Below the pieces are notes generated by a model that saw nothing but the letters and a program-made list of their open reading frames with translations, searched no databases and was not told the DNA's origin. A stretch of 64,000 bases of DNA from Pedobacter sp. ISL-64 (GTDB lineage Bacteria; Bacteroidota; Bacteroidia; Sphingobacteriales; Sphingobacteriaceae), in assembly GCF_018613605.1 (NCBI RefSeq), contig NZ_JAGGPU010000005.1, positions 1-64,000 of the forward strand. The letters run 5' to 3'. A program made the translations under genes and the position numbers. Of this stretch, positions 43,608 to 52,738 are shown one piece after another; position 1 is the stretch's first letter, and the number at the start of each line of letters is the position of its first letter.

Positions 43608-46600
43608 TTAAAAATTAAGGTTAAGGCCAATAGAATAAGTAGCTACCTGCGGGTGGAAAGCGGCAGTAACGTTTGTAGAACGTCTTTCAGGATCAAAGCC
43701 CTTAGGAAAGTCAGAGATCAGGAAAAGGTTTTCACCACTTACAAAAACCCTGCACCTGCTTACATCAAATTTCCTGGTAAATGCAGAATTAAAAGTGTAG
43801 GATAACTGTAAGCTTTTAAGCCTGAAATAAGCAGCGTTGTATATGTTGTAACTTGTAATCAGCGCATCACGTCCTTTATCTACATATATCCTTTGATACT
43901 TTTCAGAAGGATTATCAATGGTCCACCGGTCGGTTACCGTACTGGTGAGCAAGGGGCCCGTGGTGTTGAAAAAAGGCCCAATCAGATTACCGTTCATATA
44001 GGCATCAGTACGTCCTGTGCCTTGTGCAATAACATTTAAGCCAAAATTCTTATAGGATACATTAGCCGAAAGTGAATATTGCAGTTTGGGGATAGGATTA
44101 CCGATCAGGGTTTTATCATCCGCATTAATCACCCCATCGCTTTTAACATCGCTGATTTTAATATCACCGGGCGCGGGATTGCTCATTACCCCTGATACAT
44201 TGGGCATTCCCGGTTTTAGGGTATAGGTCCTGCTGGCATGCGGAATAGAAGGATCACTACCGTTCTGCCAGGTAAAATCTGACACCTGATAGATCCCATC
44301 TACTTTATAGCCGTAAAATGAAGAAAAAGGCTCACCTACCACACTGCGGTTGGTTGTGCTATGATCTACATAAGGCAGACCGCCCAATGATGTTAGTTTA
44401 TTTGTGATATAACTGGCATTTACAGTAAAGCCATAGTTTATTTTCTTGTTGTTTACAGGCGAATTGTAACCGATACTCATCTCGATACCCTTGTTTACCA
44501 TATCTCCTATATTCTGATAAGGAAGCACTGTAACCCCTAGCGAAGGCGGAATGGTAACACGGGCAAGGATATCGTAAGTCTTTTTATTAAAGTAATCGGC
44601 GGTAATGCTCAGCCTGTTCCACAGGATCATATCAAATCCCGCATCAAACTGCTCTGTAGTTTCCCAGCGGGTATCTTTATTGGCCAAAATGATGGTACCC
44701 CTGCCTGGTACAATTGCATTGCCAAAAGCATAATATTCCGAGCCGCTCATCTGATCGGCAAAGGCATATTGGGTAAAGATGTTCTGGTTGCCCAGCTTAC
44801 CCCACGATCCCCTCAGTTTTAGATATACATCTTTTTTAATTCCTTTAAAAAATCCCTCTTCACTGATTCTCCATCCGGCAGAAACCGAAGGAAAATTACC
44901 CCATTTTCTTCCATCGGCAAAACGCGAGGAACCATCCCTTCTCATGTTCAGCTCGAGCAGGTATTTACCGGCATAGGAATAATTGAAGCGGCCGAACAGA
45001 GATGCCGTAGCGGTTTCGTTTGCTGCACTGCTCAAAAACGGCGATGTTGGGTCACCATAATTGAATATTGGCTGATTGGAAGAAAGGTTTTTCACACTGC
45101 CCATATCGTAATTATAGATCATTTCCAATCTTTCGTGGGCAGCCAGGAATTTAAACTCGTGTTTGCCCTTTTTTAAGGCATACTCCAAGCTTGCCAAAAA
45201 CGTATTCAGGTTACTTTCCGAATTTCTTTTCTCCAGGCTCGACTCCCTGAGGTTGATTGATGTTTCTTCGTAAGTACCGGAAGTGTAAAACCGGGGTGTG
45301 AAATTAACATAATCTGTTTTTAGTTTATTGTTGCTCAGCAAAACCTTTCCGATTAAACCTTTAATCGGCTCTATCTCTACACTTGCTCTCGAATTGAGGC
45401 TGTTCTGTTTGTTTTCTATGCCGCCACCCAGATCCATTGCGCCCAAAAACCTTCCCGGATAACTGTATAAATTGGCATTGCCCGTAAGGGTATCAATAGA
45501 TTGAACAAATGCAGTTGGTAAAGATCCTGAGATCTCGGCAAGCACGGTACTTGAAGGGGAGATAAGCTCCTTCCCTTTTTCATTATAACCCACCAGACCT
45601 AAGTTAACCCTTACTTTATTCTTAACAAAACTGCCACTTAAACTGCTGTTGAAAGAAAGCCTTTTAGATGAGGTTCCAACCAATATGCCCTGCTGATCTT
45701 TATACCCTACCGAATTGGAAAATTTATAATTCTTTTCGCCGCCCCTTAAACTCACATAGTGGTTCTGCATATATGCTTTGTTATAGTACACATCATACCA
45801 GTTGGTATTGGGATAATTTGGGTCTGCCCCGCTTTTAAACAGATCAAGCTGCGTTTGGTTATATATTGGCGCCAGTGCAACATTTACCCTGGCCTCATTC
45901 AATAAAGAAGCATAAGTGTAAGAATCAACTGTTTCGGGTAGCCTGGTGGCATCCACCATTGATCCGGTTACATTATATTCAACCTGCAACCCTTTACCTG
46001 TGAAACCTTTTTTGGTTTCAATAATAATTACGCCCGCCGAGGCACGCGAACCATAAATTGCCGCAGAAGCCGCATCTTTGAGCACGGACATGGATTCTAT
46101 ATCATTGGGGTTCACATCGTTGATATTACCTTGAACGCCATTGATGATAACCAGAGGATCATTATTGTTGTCGATTGAAGAAACACCCCTGATCCTGATT
46201 TCCGAATTATCATCACCCGGACGCCCGGAGTTTTGAACAATGGTTACACCCGAAAGCTTTCCCTGCAAGATCTGATCTGCGGAAGTTAAGGCCCTGCCTT
46301 CAACCTCCTTTACCGACACACTGCTTACTGCACCTGTGAGATTTGCTTTGGTCTGTGTTCCATAACCAATCGCCACAACCTCTTCGAGTTCAGTAATACT
46401 TTCTTTCAGGGTTACATTGATTACACTTTTACCGTTGATGCTGACCGTTTGCTGCACATAGGAAAGAAAAGAAAAAGTTAAAGTTTTTGTCGTATCCGCT
46501 ATACTCAATGTGTAATTTCCCTGAAGATTGGTAACCGCCCCCCCATTGGCCTTGCCTGCCTTTACAACAACGCCCGGTAAAGGCTTGTTCTGTTCATCAA

Positions 46601-46685
46601 CTACTTTTCCGGTAATGGTTCTAAGCTGCGCAAAGGTGTTGATGCTGATAAATGAAATAAAAATAATGAATAACAGTTTTCTCAT
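43608..46685 (-). CDS. SusC/RagA-family TonB-dependent transporter (second pair)
   Basis: 1025 residues: signal peptide (to about 19), carboxypeptidase-regulatory-like domain (ITGKVVDEQNKPLPGVVVKAG), plug (EEVVAIGYGTQTKANLTGAVSSV; SEIRIRGVSS) and outer-membrane barrel ending YSIGLNLNF. It starts 114 bp after the GH16 stop and is followed by its SusD. No strong Bacteroidota promoter was found in the 114-bp gap, in keeping with transcription from upstream of GH16. Imports oligosaccharides produced outside the cell, probably by the GH16 enzyme. Confidence 0.95.
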   Translation of the reverse strand: MRKLLFIIFISFISINTFAQLRTITGKVVDEQNKPLPGVVVKAGKANGGAVTNLQGNYTLSIADTTKTLTFSFLSYVQQTVSINGKSVINVTLKESITELEEVVAIGYGTQTKANLTGAVSSVSVKEVEGRALTSADQILQGKLSGVTIVQNSGRPGDDNSEIRIRGVSSIDNNNDPLVIINGVQGNINDVNPNDIESMSVLKDAASAAIYGSRASAGVIIIETKKGFTGKGLQVEYNVTGSMVDATRLPETVDSYTYASLLNEARVNVALAPIYNQTQLDLFKSGADPNYPNTNWYDVYYNKAYMQNHYVSLRGGEKNYKFSNSVGYKDQQGILVGTSSKRLSFNSSLSGSFVKNKVRVNLGLVGYNEKGKELISPSSTVLAEISGSLPTAFVQSIDTLTGNANLYSYPGRFLGAMDLGGGIENKQNSLNSRASVEIEPIKGLIGKVLLSNNKLKTDYVNFTPRFYTSGTYEETSINLRESSLEKRNSESNLNTFLASLEYALKKGKHEFKFLAAHERLEMIYNYDMGSVKNLSSNQPIFNYGDPTSPFLSSAANETATASLFGRFNYSYAGKYLLELNMRRDGSSRFADGRKWGNFPSVSAGWRISEEGFFKGIKKDVYLKLRGSWGKLGNQNIFTQYAFADQMSGSEYYAFGNAIVPGRGTIILANKDTRWETTEQFDAGFDMILWNRLSITADYFNKKTYDILARVTIPPSLGVTVLPYQNIGDMVNKGIEMSIGYNSPVNNKKINYGFTVNASYITNKLTSLGGLPYVDHSTTNRSVVGEPFSSFYGYKVDGIYQVSDFTWQNGSDPSIPHASRTYTLKPGMPNVSGVMSNPAPGDIKISDVKSDGVINADDKTLIGNPIPKLQYSLSANVSYKNFGLNVIAQGTGRTDAYMNGNLIGPFFNTTGPLLTSTVTDRWTIDNPSEKYQRIYVDKGRDALITSYNIYNAAYFRLKSLQLSYTFNSAFTRKFDVSRCRVFVSGENLFLISDFPKGFDPERRSTNVTAAFHPQVATYSIGLNLNF

Positions 46686-46799
46686 GTTTTTGTATTTATG
46701 TATGGCCCTTCTCCTTCAGATTAAGTTTCTGGCACCATCTTGCTTATAATTGGTTAGTAATTAACTTATGCGTTTGCAGTTTGATGAATAATACAAACA

Positions 46800-49472
46800 T
46801 CATTGGTAGGAAAATTTACAGTAAATCAGCCCCAAACTTGTAGTATAAGCGGCCGAATAATATCCTGGAGCTAAATTTCTCACCTTGATTATACTGGACG
46901 ATTTTTCGGCCTCAGTTTTCAGATTACCGGTGTACACAATATTTCTTGTTATTAAATTAACAATCCTGAGCGGTCCCTGAAGCTTTGTTTTGGATGTTAC
47001 AACAATCTGTAGATCATCACTGCCACTGGAACAGAAAACCCTTAAAACAGCAGCCTTTTCCTGTTGTGTTTTTACAGGAGACCTGAGCATAATAAAAGTT
47101 TGTGCCGTAATGGTATCTGGAACCAGGGCTATTCCCCTAAAGATTGTATTTACCGGTGCCGAAGCCACCAAAACCACTTGAGGTGTGGCAAAATTCACAT
47201 TATAGCCTGTGGTATCTGTAATGGAAACAACCTCGCCTCCTGCTGTTAAACCACTGTTTTTACGGGTGGCATACAAAACAACTTCAGCTCCATTCTGCTT
47301 GCCAGTTAGCCCCCTGTATAAATCAGTCGCCGTTCCAATTTTTCCGTTTAGCACCCAGGTTCCTCCAACCAGCGAATATTTAGATAAAGCATTTGTGCCA
47401 TCGTCTGCCACATACATTACATCTACTCCCGGTACCGAGCTGCTCAGGTCTGCCATGTAAATACCATAAGGACTTCCACTTGTTGTTGCAATTCCAGGTA
47501 AATTGGTCATTGTCTGTCCTGCAGTTACCGGCATGCCTGTTCCTATTTGCGCAATCCGCAGGTTCGTTGCTGTTGTAGAAGCATACAGCTGGTCATTAAA
47601 TATATTAAGGCAACGTGCTGTAGGTGTTGTAATTGCTATTGAGGTTGCCGATCCCAAGGCGGTATATCTTATCCCATTATTTCCGCCAGTAGTCCAGATA
47701 TCGGTTCCGTTACTGGTTACAGCAGATCTGATGGCCACGCCACTGAAAGTATTCAGGCCTGTTGATGTATTTACAATGCCGTCTGCATCAACAATACCAA
47801 TAGTCCGTTTAACTGTTGCGCTCGCAGAAGTACTCACCCCAGCCAGCCCGGGTGCAGCATCATATCCCGCCAGGGCAAGAAATTTCCCATCAGGAGAGCG
47901 GGAAAGATAACCCTCTGTTTTGTCGGCAGCAGATACAGATAATGTCAAACGCTTGTTCGTTCCCGTTGCTGCTACAGGCATGGGGATACTTCTCACCAAA
48001 GCCCCGCTACTGGTATATTCGTCAAGGAAAACGCTCGTTGCATTGCCGGAGGTTAATGCAGTCAGTCCATCACCAATTCTTAACACAACAAGGTTACCCG
48101 AAGTAAAGGGTTCACCGCTTCCTGATGGTGCAACATGTTGTACATTACTATCGGCACCTATTCCAACAGGGATAAAAGAAGTGTCGCTTGTAAGCAGGAA
48201 TTTATCACATCGCGCAAAATTCTGTGAACTGTCAAAAAGTTTAAGCGTAGCTGTGCCCTGAGGCAAGTTGTAGGTACCTGCACTTTGCCATGCATAACCA
48301 TTTGCACCATGGTTGCCAAACTCACCTGGCACCTGCTGTCCATTCAAGATTACTTTAAATTTTCTTGTGCCCGGTCCTATCGTAAAATCCCTCGACCTTA
48401 CCCAGAGTTTGTAATTACCTGCACTATCGATCTTGATTCCGGTAACGGCAGTGAGCTCAGTACTGTCTCTGGTGGCATCCCGCTGGGTATAGCCCTTCAG
48501 CACCACCATATTCTCATCGAGCTCTTTAGTCCAGTTTTGTTTATTTTTGAAATCTTCGGCTTCAATCCAAAGGTCCTTGGCTGCAGAATGAAGGGGCAGT
48601 TTTAGGGAGTCGAGATGTGCAATAAATGGCCCCTTACGCAGGTTATAGTTTGCCGGTGATATTTCATAACATTTTAAATAATCAAAGAAAACTGCTCCAG
48701 AATCTGTTGCATTAGGTTTATTGGCGATACAGGTAAGCCATAAATACAGGTCGTGACTGGGAAGTTTCCGGGTATCTACCGTTTTAACCAGTTGCCCGTT
48801 GTAAAAATAATTAAGGTAATCTGGCGTATATTCAAAACCGAATACATTATAGGCGGTGCTTAAGTTTTCTGCTACAGTTTTGTAATCTCTGTTGGCATTA
48901 CCGGTAAACGGCGACCACTGTATGGCACCATAGGTATAATAGTTATTGGCATAATCGGCATAGTGTTCAAAACAGTCGATCTCCAGCTTATCCATATTAT
49001 CGTAAGTGGGGTTCAGGTCATCAAAACCACTTTTCCATGAAGACCAAAAAGCCTCATGCCAGCCATAACCACCATCAATTTTAACGCTCACTTCATAGTA
49101 GCCGTACCGCCTTGGTGTTTTGGTAATTATTCCTCCGGCAGTATAAGCTTTGCCGCCGTAAGTTTCCTTTTTTAAATCGATGCGTATCTTTCCGTTTTCT
49201 AAAACAACATTTTCTGGTTTTAAATAACTGGTTCCGGCAACACCAGTGCGGTATTTCCAAAGTGTAGTATCAAGTGAAGCCGTGTTAAATTCATCAGACC
49301 ATGCAAGTGAATATCCTGTGGGCGCCTGGGCATTAACGGAAAGTGCGGAGAGCAGACTAAAAGCCAGAATTAAACAGAAAACAATGTTTTTATAGGCCTT
49401 TATCGCAATTTTACTATAAATTTCATAAAAGGGCCAATGGTCCCCAAGAGGTAATAGTAAAGTTCTTTTCAT
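46800..49472 (-). CDS. GH16 endo-glycanase with CBM-like and beta-propeller-like C-terminal parts
   Basis: 890 residues. The signal peptide lies unusually far in (about residues 28-49, FCLILAFSLLSALSVNAQ), so the true start may be later than 49472. GH16 catalytic domain at about 53-275 with the EIDCFE motif: nucleophile Glu164, Asp166, acid/base Glu169, plus GYGWHEAFWSSW and VFGFEYTPDYLNYFYNG. A beta-sandwich at about 305-435 matches the N-terminal domain of the 1136-residue protein in the neighbouring operon. The rest (about 440-800) looks like a repeat-containing propeller-type domain, then a short C-terminal domain. Cleaves an internal beta-linkage of a glucan or galactan; the substrate is not readable. 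Probable LacI operators lie 75-110 bp upstream. Confidence 0.85.
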   Translation of the reverse strand: MKRTLLLPLGDHWPFYEIYSKIAIKAYKNIVFCLILAFSLLSALSVNAQAPTGYSLAWSDEFNTASLDTTLWKYRTGVAGTSYLKPENVVLENGKIRIDLKKETYGGKAYTAGGIITKTPRRYGYYEVSVKIDGGYGWHEAFWSSWKSGFDDLNPTYDNMDKLEIDCFEHYADYANNYYTYGAIQWSPFTGNANRDYKTVAENLSTAYNVFGFEYTPDYLNYFYNGQLVKTVDTRKLPSHDLYLWLTCIANKPNATDSGAVFFDYLKCYEISPANYNLRKGPFIAHLDSLKLPLHSAAKDLWIEAEDFKNKQNWTKELDENMVVLKGYTQRDATRDSTELTAVTGIKIDSAGNYKLWVRSRDFTIGPGTRKFKVILNGQQVPGEFGNHGANGYAWQSAGTYNLPQGTATLKLFDSSQNFARCDKFLLTSDTSFIPVGIGADSNVQHVAPSGSGEPFTSGNLVVLRIGDGLTALTSGNATSVFLDEYTSSGALVRSIPMPVAATGTNKRLTLSVSAADKTEGYLSRSPDGKFLALAGYDAAPGLAGVSTSASATVKRTIGIVDADGIVNTSTGLNTFSGVAIRSAVTSNGTDIWTTGGNNGIRYTALGSATSIAITTPTARCLNIFNDQLYASTTATNLRIAQIGTGMPVTAGQTMTNLPGIATTSGSPYGIYMADLSSSVPGVDVMYVADDGTNALSKYSLVGGTWVLNGKIGTATDLYRGLTGKQNGAEVVLYATRKNSGLTAGGEVVSITDTTGYNVNFATPQVVLVASAPVNTIFRGIALVPDTITAQTFIMLRSPVKTQQEKAAVLRVFCSSGSDDLQIVVTSKTKLQGPLRIVNLITRNIVYTGNLKTEAEKSSSIIKVRNLAPGYYSAAYTTSLGLIYCKFSYQ

Positions 49473-49901
49473 AAAGTTTATTATTTGGTCAGCTAAATTT
49501 GTCCATTAAAAATTACAAAAGCACAAATTTTGGATGAGTTTTATCCTCGGGAAGGTTCCCAACTCTTGGGAATGTTCCCAAGAATATCCCGCCGTGATAT
49601 GCCAATCAGGCTGCAGATCACTTTCTTTTAATCATCAAACGCTACCGTCTGAAAGCAAAGGCGATTTTTATAATGAACTTGTATAATGATGCGAAAATCA
49701 CATTTAGTTCAAATCAAACAAATTTTTATTTTTGCAAAACACCAGCTCAGCGTCTACGGATTTAATCAAAAAAGGCTAAAATTGGCAGTCCAAGAAGGGA
49801 TGCATTTTTATATTCTTAAAACTATTATCGCTCAGGGTTGTTGACATAGATCAGGTATTAATGTGAATGTACCTTCTTTAATTAAATAATTACCGCCCAG
49901 T
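49473..49901. other. Divergent intergenic region between GH16 and the histidine kinase
   Basis: This 429-bp AT-rich gap contains the paired LacI-type operators at 49547-49582. I see no ORF of note, no RNA gene and no convincing -33/-7 pair for either gene. The kinase start at 49902 has no clear Shine-Dalgarno sequence. Confidence 0.5.
49547..49582. promoter_or_regulatory. Paired LacI-type operators upstream of the GH16 operon
   Basis: TCGGGAAGGTTCCCAA (49547-49562) and CTTGGGAATGTTCCCAAG (49565-49582, perfect 8-bp arms). Centres at 49554.5 and 49573.5 are 19 bp apart, exactly as in the pair at 22964-22999. The nearest regulator of the right family is the LacI gene at 23079, some 26 kb away, so it is likely to act here as well. 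Confidence 0.72.
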
Positions 49902-52244
49902 ATGGACTTAACTTCCCTAAATCAACTGTTTACCTTTAAGTCGATTTTTGAAAGCTTGGAAGACGCAGTAATCTGCCATGACATTGATTTTAAAATTACA
50001 GATATAAACCCAGCGGCAGCGCGACTGTTCGGTTTTACCGGGGAGCAGGTCGGAAAGACAGTTTCCGGAATAATGGAAAAAACCGTTTTTGAAGAGTATG
50101 AGCGCTTAGTGGATACTGTACGGAGCGGTGCAAAGGTCCAGGGTTTCCGTACTGTATGCCGATCGATAACAGGGAAAGACCTGCATGTTTCCATTACCAT
50201 CTCTCCAATTACTGATGCTGAGCAAAAATTGATAGGCATTTCCCAAATGATCCGTGACATTTCGGATGAGTATACCGCTGAAGAACAGCAAGCTACACTG
50301 GCGGCCATTATTGAAGGATCCGAAGATGCAATCGTCTCTAAAACGCTGGATGGTTTCATTACCAGCTGGAATAAGGGAGCGCAAGGAGTTTTTGGTTATG
50401 CTGCACCAGAGGTAATCGGGAAGCATATTACCATCCTCATCCCTCCAGACCGGATACATGAAGAAGATTACATTATCAATAAGGTAAGGGCAGGCCAGAA
50501 AATCGAACATTACAAGACAGTACGCCTGGCCAAAGACGGGACTGAAATACCCATATCGCTTACTGTGTCGCCCATAAGGAACAAGCAGGGCCGCATTATT
50601 GGGGTAAGTAAGATTGCACGTAACATTACTGCCCAAAAACTTGCCGATGAGAAGCAGGCCGCATTGGCCGCCATAGTTGAGAGTTCCGATGATGCCATCG
50701 TAAGCAAAACGCTCGCGGGCATAATCACCACATGGAATAAAGGGGCTGAAAATATTTTCGGCTATAGCGAAAATGAAGCCGTTGGCCGCCACATCTCTCT
50801 ATTGATTCCGCCAGACCGCCTTGATGAAGAAGAACGTATCATAGGCAGTATTAAAAGAGGTGTAAAAATAGATCACTTTCAAACCATAAGGATCAGCAAG
50901 GAAAACAAGGAAATCCAAGTCTCCTTAACAGTTTCCCCGATCAAGAACAGTGATGGGATAATCATTGGCGCTTCAAAGGTAGCCAGGGATATCACTGCCC
51001 AGAGAGAAGCAGAAAACGCCTTAAAAAGCAACTCACAAAAGCTCATGATCCTGAATTCGATAGGTAAGAGCATCAGTGAACAACTGGATGTTAATGTCAT
51101 TTTGCAAAAAGTGACCGATGCGACAACAGAACTTACAGGGGCGGCGTTTGGCGCTTTCTTTTACAATAAAACCAATGAGGAAGGTGAATCTTATATGCTC
51201 TATACGCTCTCGGGCGCTCCCCGTGAGGCGTTTGAAAAATTTGGCATGCCCCGTAATACAGCAGTATTCCACACCACCTTCAGCGGTGAGGGGGTCGTGC
51301 GTGTAGACGACATCAGAAAAGATGAACGTTATGGCAAAATGGCTCCCCATTTTGGGATGCCCGATGGACACCTGCCTGTAGTCAGTTATCTGGCCGTACC
51401 TGTAATTTCCTCCACAGGGAGGGTAATCGGTGGGCTTTTCTTTGGTCACCCAGAACCTGGCATATTTCTGCAGGATCATGAAGACCTGGTGGTTGGGGTT
51501 GCTTCGCAGGCAGCCATAGCACTCGACAACTCTAAACTTTTTGAAGAGGTCAAAACCCTTAGCCTTAAAAAAGATGAATTTATAGCCTTGGCTTCTCATG
51601 AACTCAAAACACCACTTACCTCTATGAGCGGCTTTCTTCAGGTGCTCCAAAAAACAGCTTCAGATGGAATGAACAAAGTTTTTTTAGACAAGGCGATCAA
51701 GCAGGTAGACAAACTCAATATCCTTATAAACGACCTGTTTGACATTTCCAAAGTCCAGGCTGGCAAATTACAGTTCAATTTTGAACGGCTGGACCTTGGT
51801 GCACTGATCGGTGATATCTGTGAAACATTTGAGCAGACCGTTCCCGGACACAATTATATTTATGTCCGCGAGGGAGATCTTGTATTACAGGGGGATAAAA
51901 TGAGGATGGAACAGGTAATCACTAACCTGATTGGCAATGCAGTAAAGTATGCGCCCCACTCCCGGGATATTAATATAACGGCTGTAAACCATAACCATGA
52001 AATAATTATTTCCGTAATAGATTATGGCGCAGGGATTCCTGCCGCCGAACAGGCCCATATATTCAGCCAGTTTTACAGGGTAAGAGAAAAGGACCGGAAT
52101 ATATCCGGACTTGGATTGGGCCTTTACATTACCAAGGAGATTATTGAACGCCACGGAGGACGGATATGGGTAGAAAGCGAACCTGGTAAAGGTGCTGCAT
52201 TTAAATTTGCGGTCCCTGTATGCAACACACACATTAACATCTAA
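49902..52244 (+). CDS. Cytosolic sensor histidine kinase (PAS-PAS-PAS-GAF-HisKA-HATPase)
   Basis: 780 residues, no membrane helix. PAS domains lie at about 12-125, 132-250 and 256-375; the second and third are close duplicates (SEDAIVSKTLDGFITSWNKGA versus SDDAIVSKTLAGIITTWNKGA, period about 124 residues). A GAF domain is at about 390-540, HisKA has the phospho-acceptor His566 (ALASHELKTPLTSM), and HATPase_c has NLIGNAVKYAPHS, DYGAGIP and GLGLGLYI. It senses an intracellular cue (a redox, light or small-ligand signal is typical of PAS/GAF). Its partner is the receiver gene 14 bp downstream. Confidence 0.92.
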   Translation: MDLTSLNQLFTFKSIFESLEDAVICHDIDFKITDINPAAARLFGFTGEQVGKTVSGIMEKTVFEEYERLVDTVRSGAKVQGFRTVCRSITGKDLHVSITISPITDAEQKLIGISQMIRDISDEYTAEEQQATLAAIIEGSEDAIVSKTLDGFITSWNKGAQGVFGYAAPEVIGKHITILIPPDRIHEEDYIINKVRAGQKIEHYKTVRLAKDGTEIPISLTVSPIRNKQGRIIGVSKIARNITAQKLADEKQAALAAIVESSDDAIVSKTLAGIITTWNKGAENIFGYSENEAVGRHISLLIPPDRLDEEERIIGSIKRGVKIDHFQTIRISKENKEIQVSLTVSPIKNSDGIIIGASKVARDITAQREAENALKSNSQKLMILNSIGKSISEQLDVNVILQKVTDATTELTGAAFGAFFYNKTNEEGESYMLYTLSGAPREAFEKFGMPRNTAVFHTTFSGEGVVRVDDIRKDERYGKMAPHFGMPDGHLPVVSYLAVPVISSTGRVIGGLFFGHPEPGIFLQDHEDLVVGVASQAAIALDNSKLFEEVKTLSLKKDEFIALASHELKTPLTSMSGFLQVLQKTASDGMNKVFLDKAIKQVDKLNILINDLFDISKVQAGKLQFNFERLDLGALIGDICETFEQTVPGHNYIYVREGDLVLQGDKMRMEQVITNLIGNAVKYAPHSRDINITAVNHNHEIIISVIDYGAGIPAAEQAHIFSQFYRVREKDRNISGLGLGLYITKEIIERHGGRIWVESEPGKGAAFKFAVPVCNTHINI

Positions 52245-52258
52245 TCTAACAAACACAA

Positions 52259-52618
52259 ATGAGCAAAAAATTAGTTTATGTCCTGGAGGACGACGCGGAT
52301 ATCAGTGAGGTGGTCAGTTATATCCTGTCTGAAGAAGGCTATGAAGTAAATGGCTGCCCTACCGTCGCAGCGTTCAACCATATGATCTCGCAGCGATTGC
52401 CTGATATAGCGATTCTTGATATCATGTTGCCCGACGGTAACGGACTCGATATCTGCAGGCAATTGCGCATGGATGAGCGTACCTCAGTCATTAATATCAT
52501 CATGATGTCTGCCAACACGACCAAGAACGAAATTATGGGTTCGGGATGTGGCGCAGAATTTATAGCAAAGCCCTTTAATATCGACCATTTCGTTGCCCGG
52601 GTAAACCAGTATGCATAA
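52259..52618 (+). CDS. Single-domain response regulator (CheY-like)
   Basis: 119 residues, receiver domain only. Acidic pocket at Glu10-Asp11-Asp12, phospho-acceptor Asp54 (AILDIMLPDGNGLD), Lys104 (IAKPFN). No output domain, so it must act by binding another protein or in a phosphorelay. Fourteen bp after the histidine kinase, its likely phosphodonor. Confidence 0.92.
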   Translation: MSKKLVYVLEDDADISEVVSYILSEEGYEVNGCPTVAAFNHMISQRLPDIAILDIMLPDGNGLDICRQLRMDERTSVINIIMMSANTTKNEIMGSGCGAEFIAKPFNIDHFVARVNQYA

Positions 52619-52738
52619 ATTGGCTTAACACCATTATAGATTTTGCTGTAAATGATATGCTGATTTTTAAAGACATCTTGATAAATCTTGCGCAGGCCTG
52701 CGTGGTATAGTTGATGGAGGTTAATTATATTTCCGCAG

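Noticed and set aside
47503-47910. Plus-strand frames of 135 and 113 codons within the GH16 gene
   Set aside because: Both are antisense to conserved coding sequence with signal peptide and domains on the minus strand.
50106-50792. Long antisense frame of 228 codons in the histidine kinase gene
   Set aside because: It lies opposite conserved PAS coding sequence, has no family resemblance and its product is cysteine/phenylalanine-rich noise.
51033-51650. Antisense frame of 205 codons in the kinase GAF/HisKA region
   Set aside because: Shadow of the real gene; no recognisable domain and no promoter.
52691-52702. Perfect 12-bp palindrome CGCAGGCCTGCG between the receiver and GH130 genes
   Set aside because: No loop and no T-run, and no second copy was found nearby; it could be chance or a transcription-factor site, but nothing supports a specific role.
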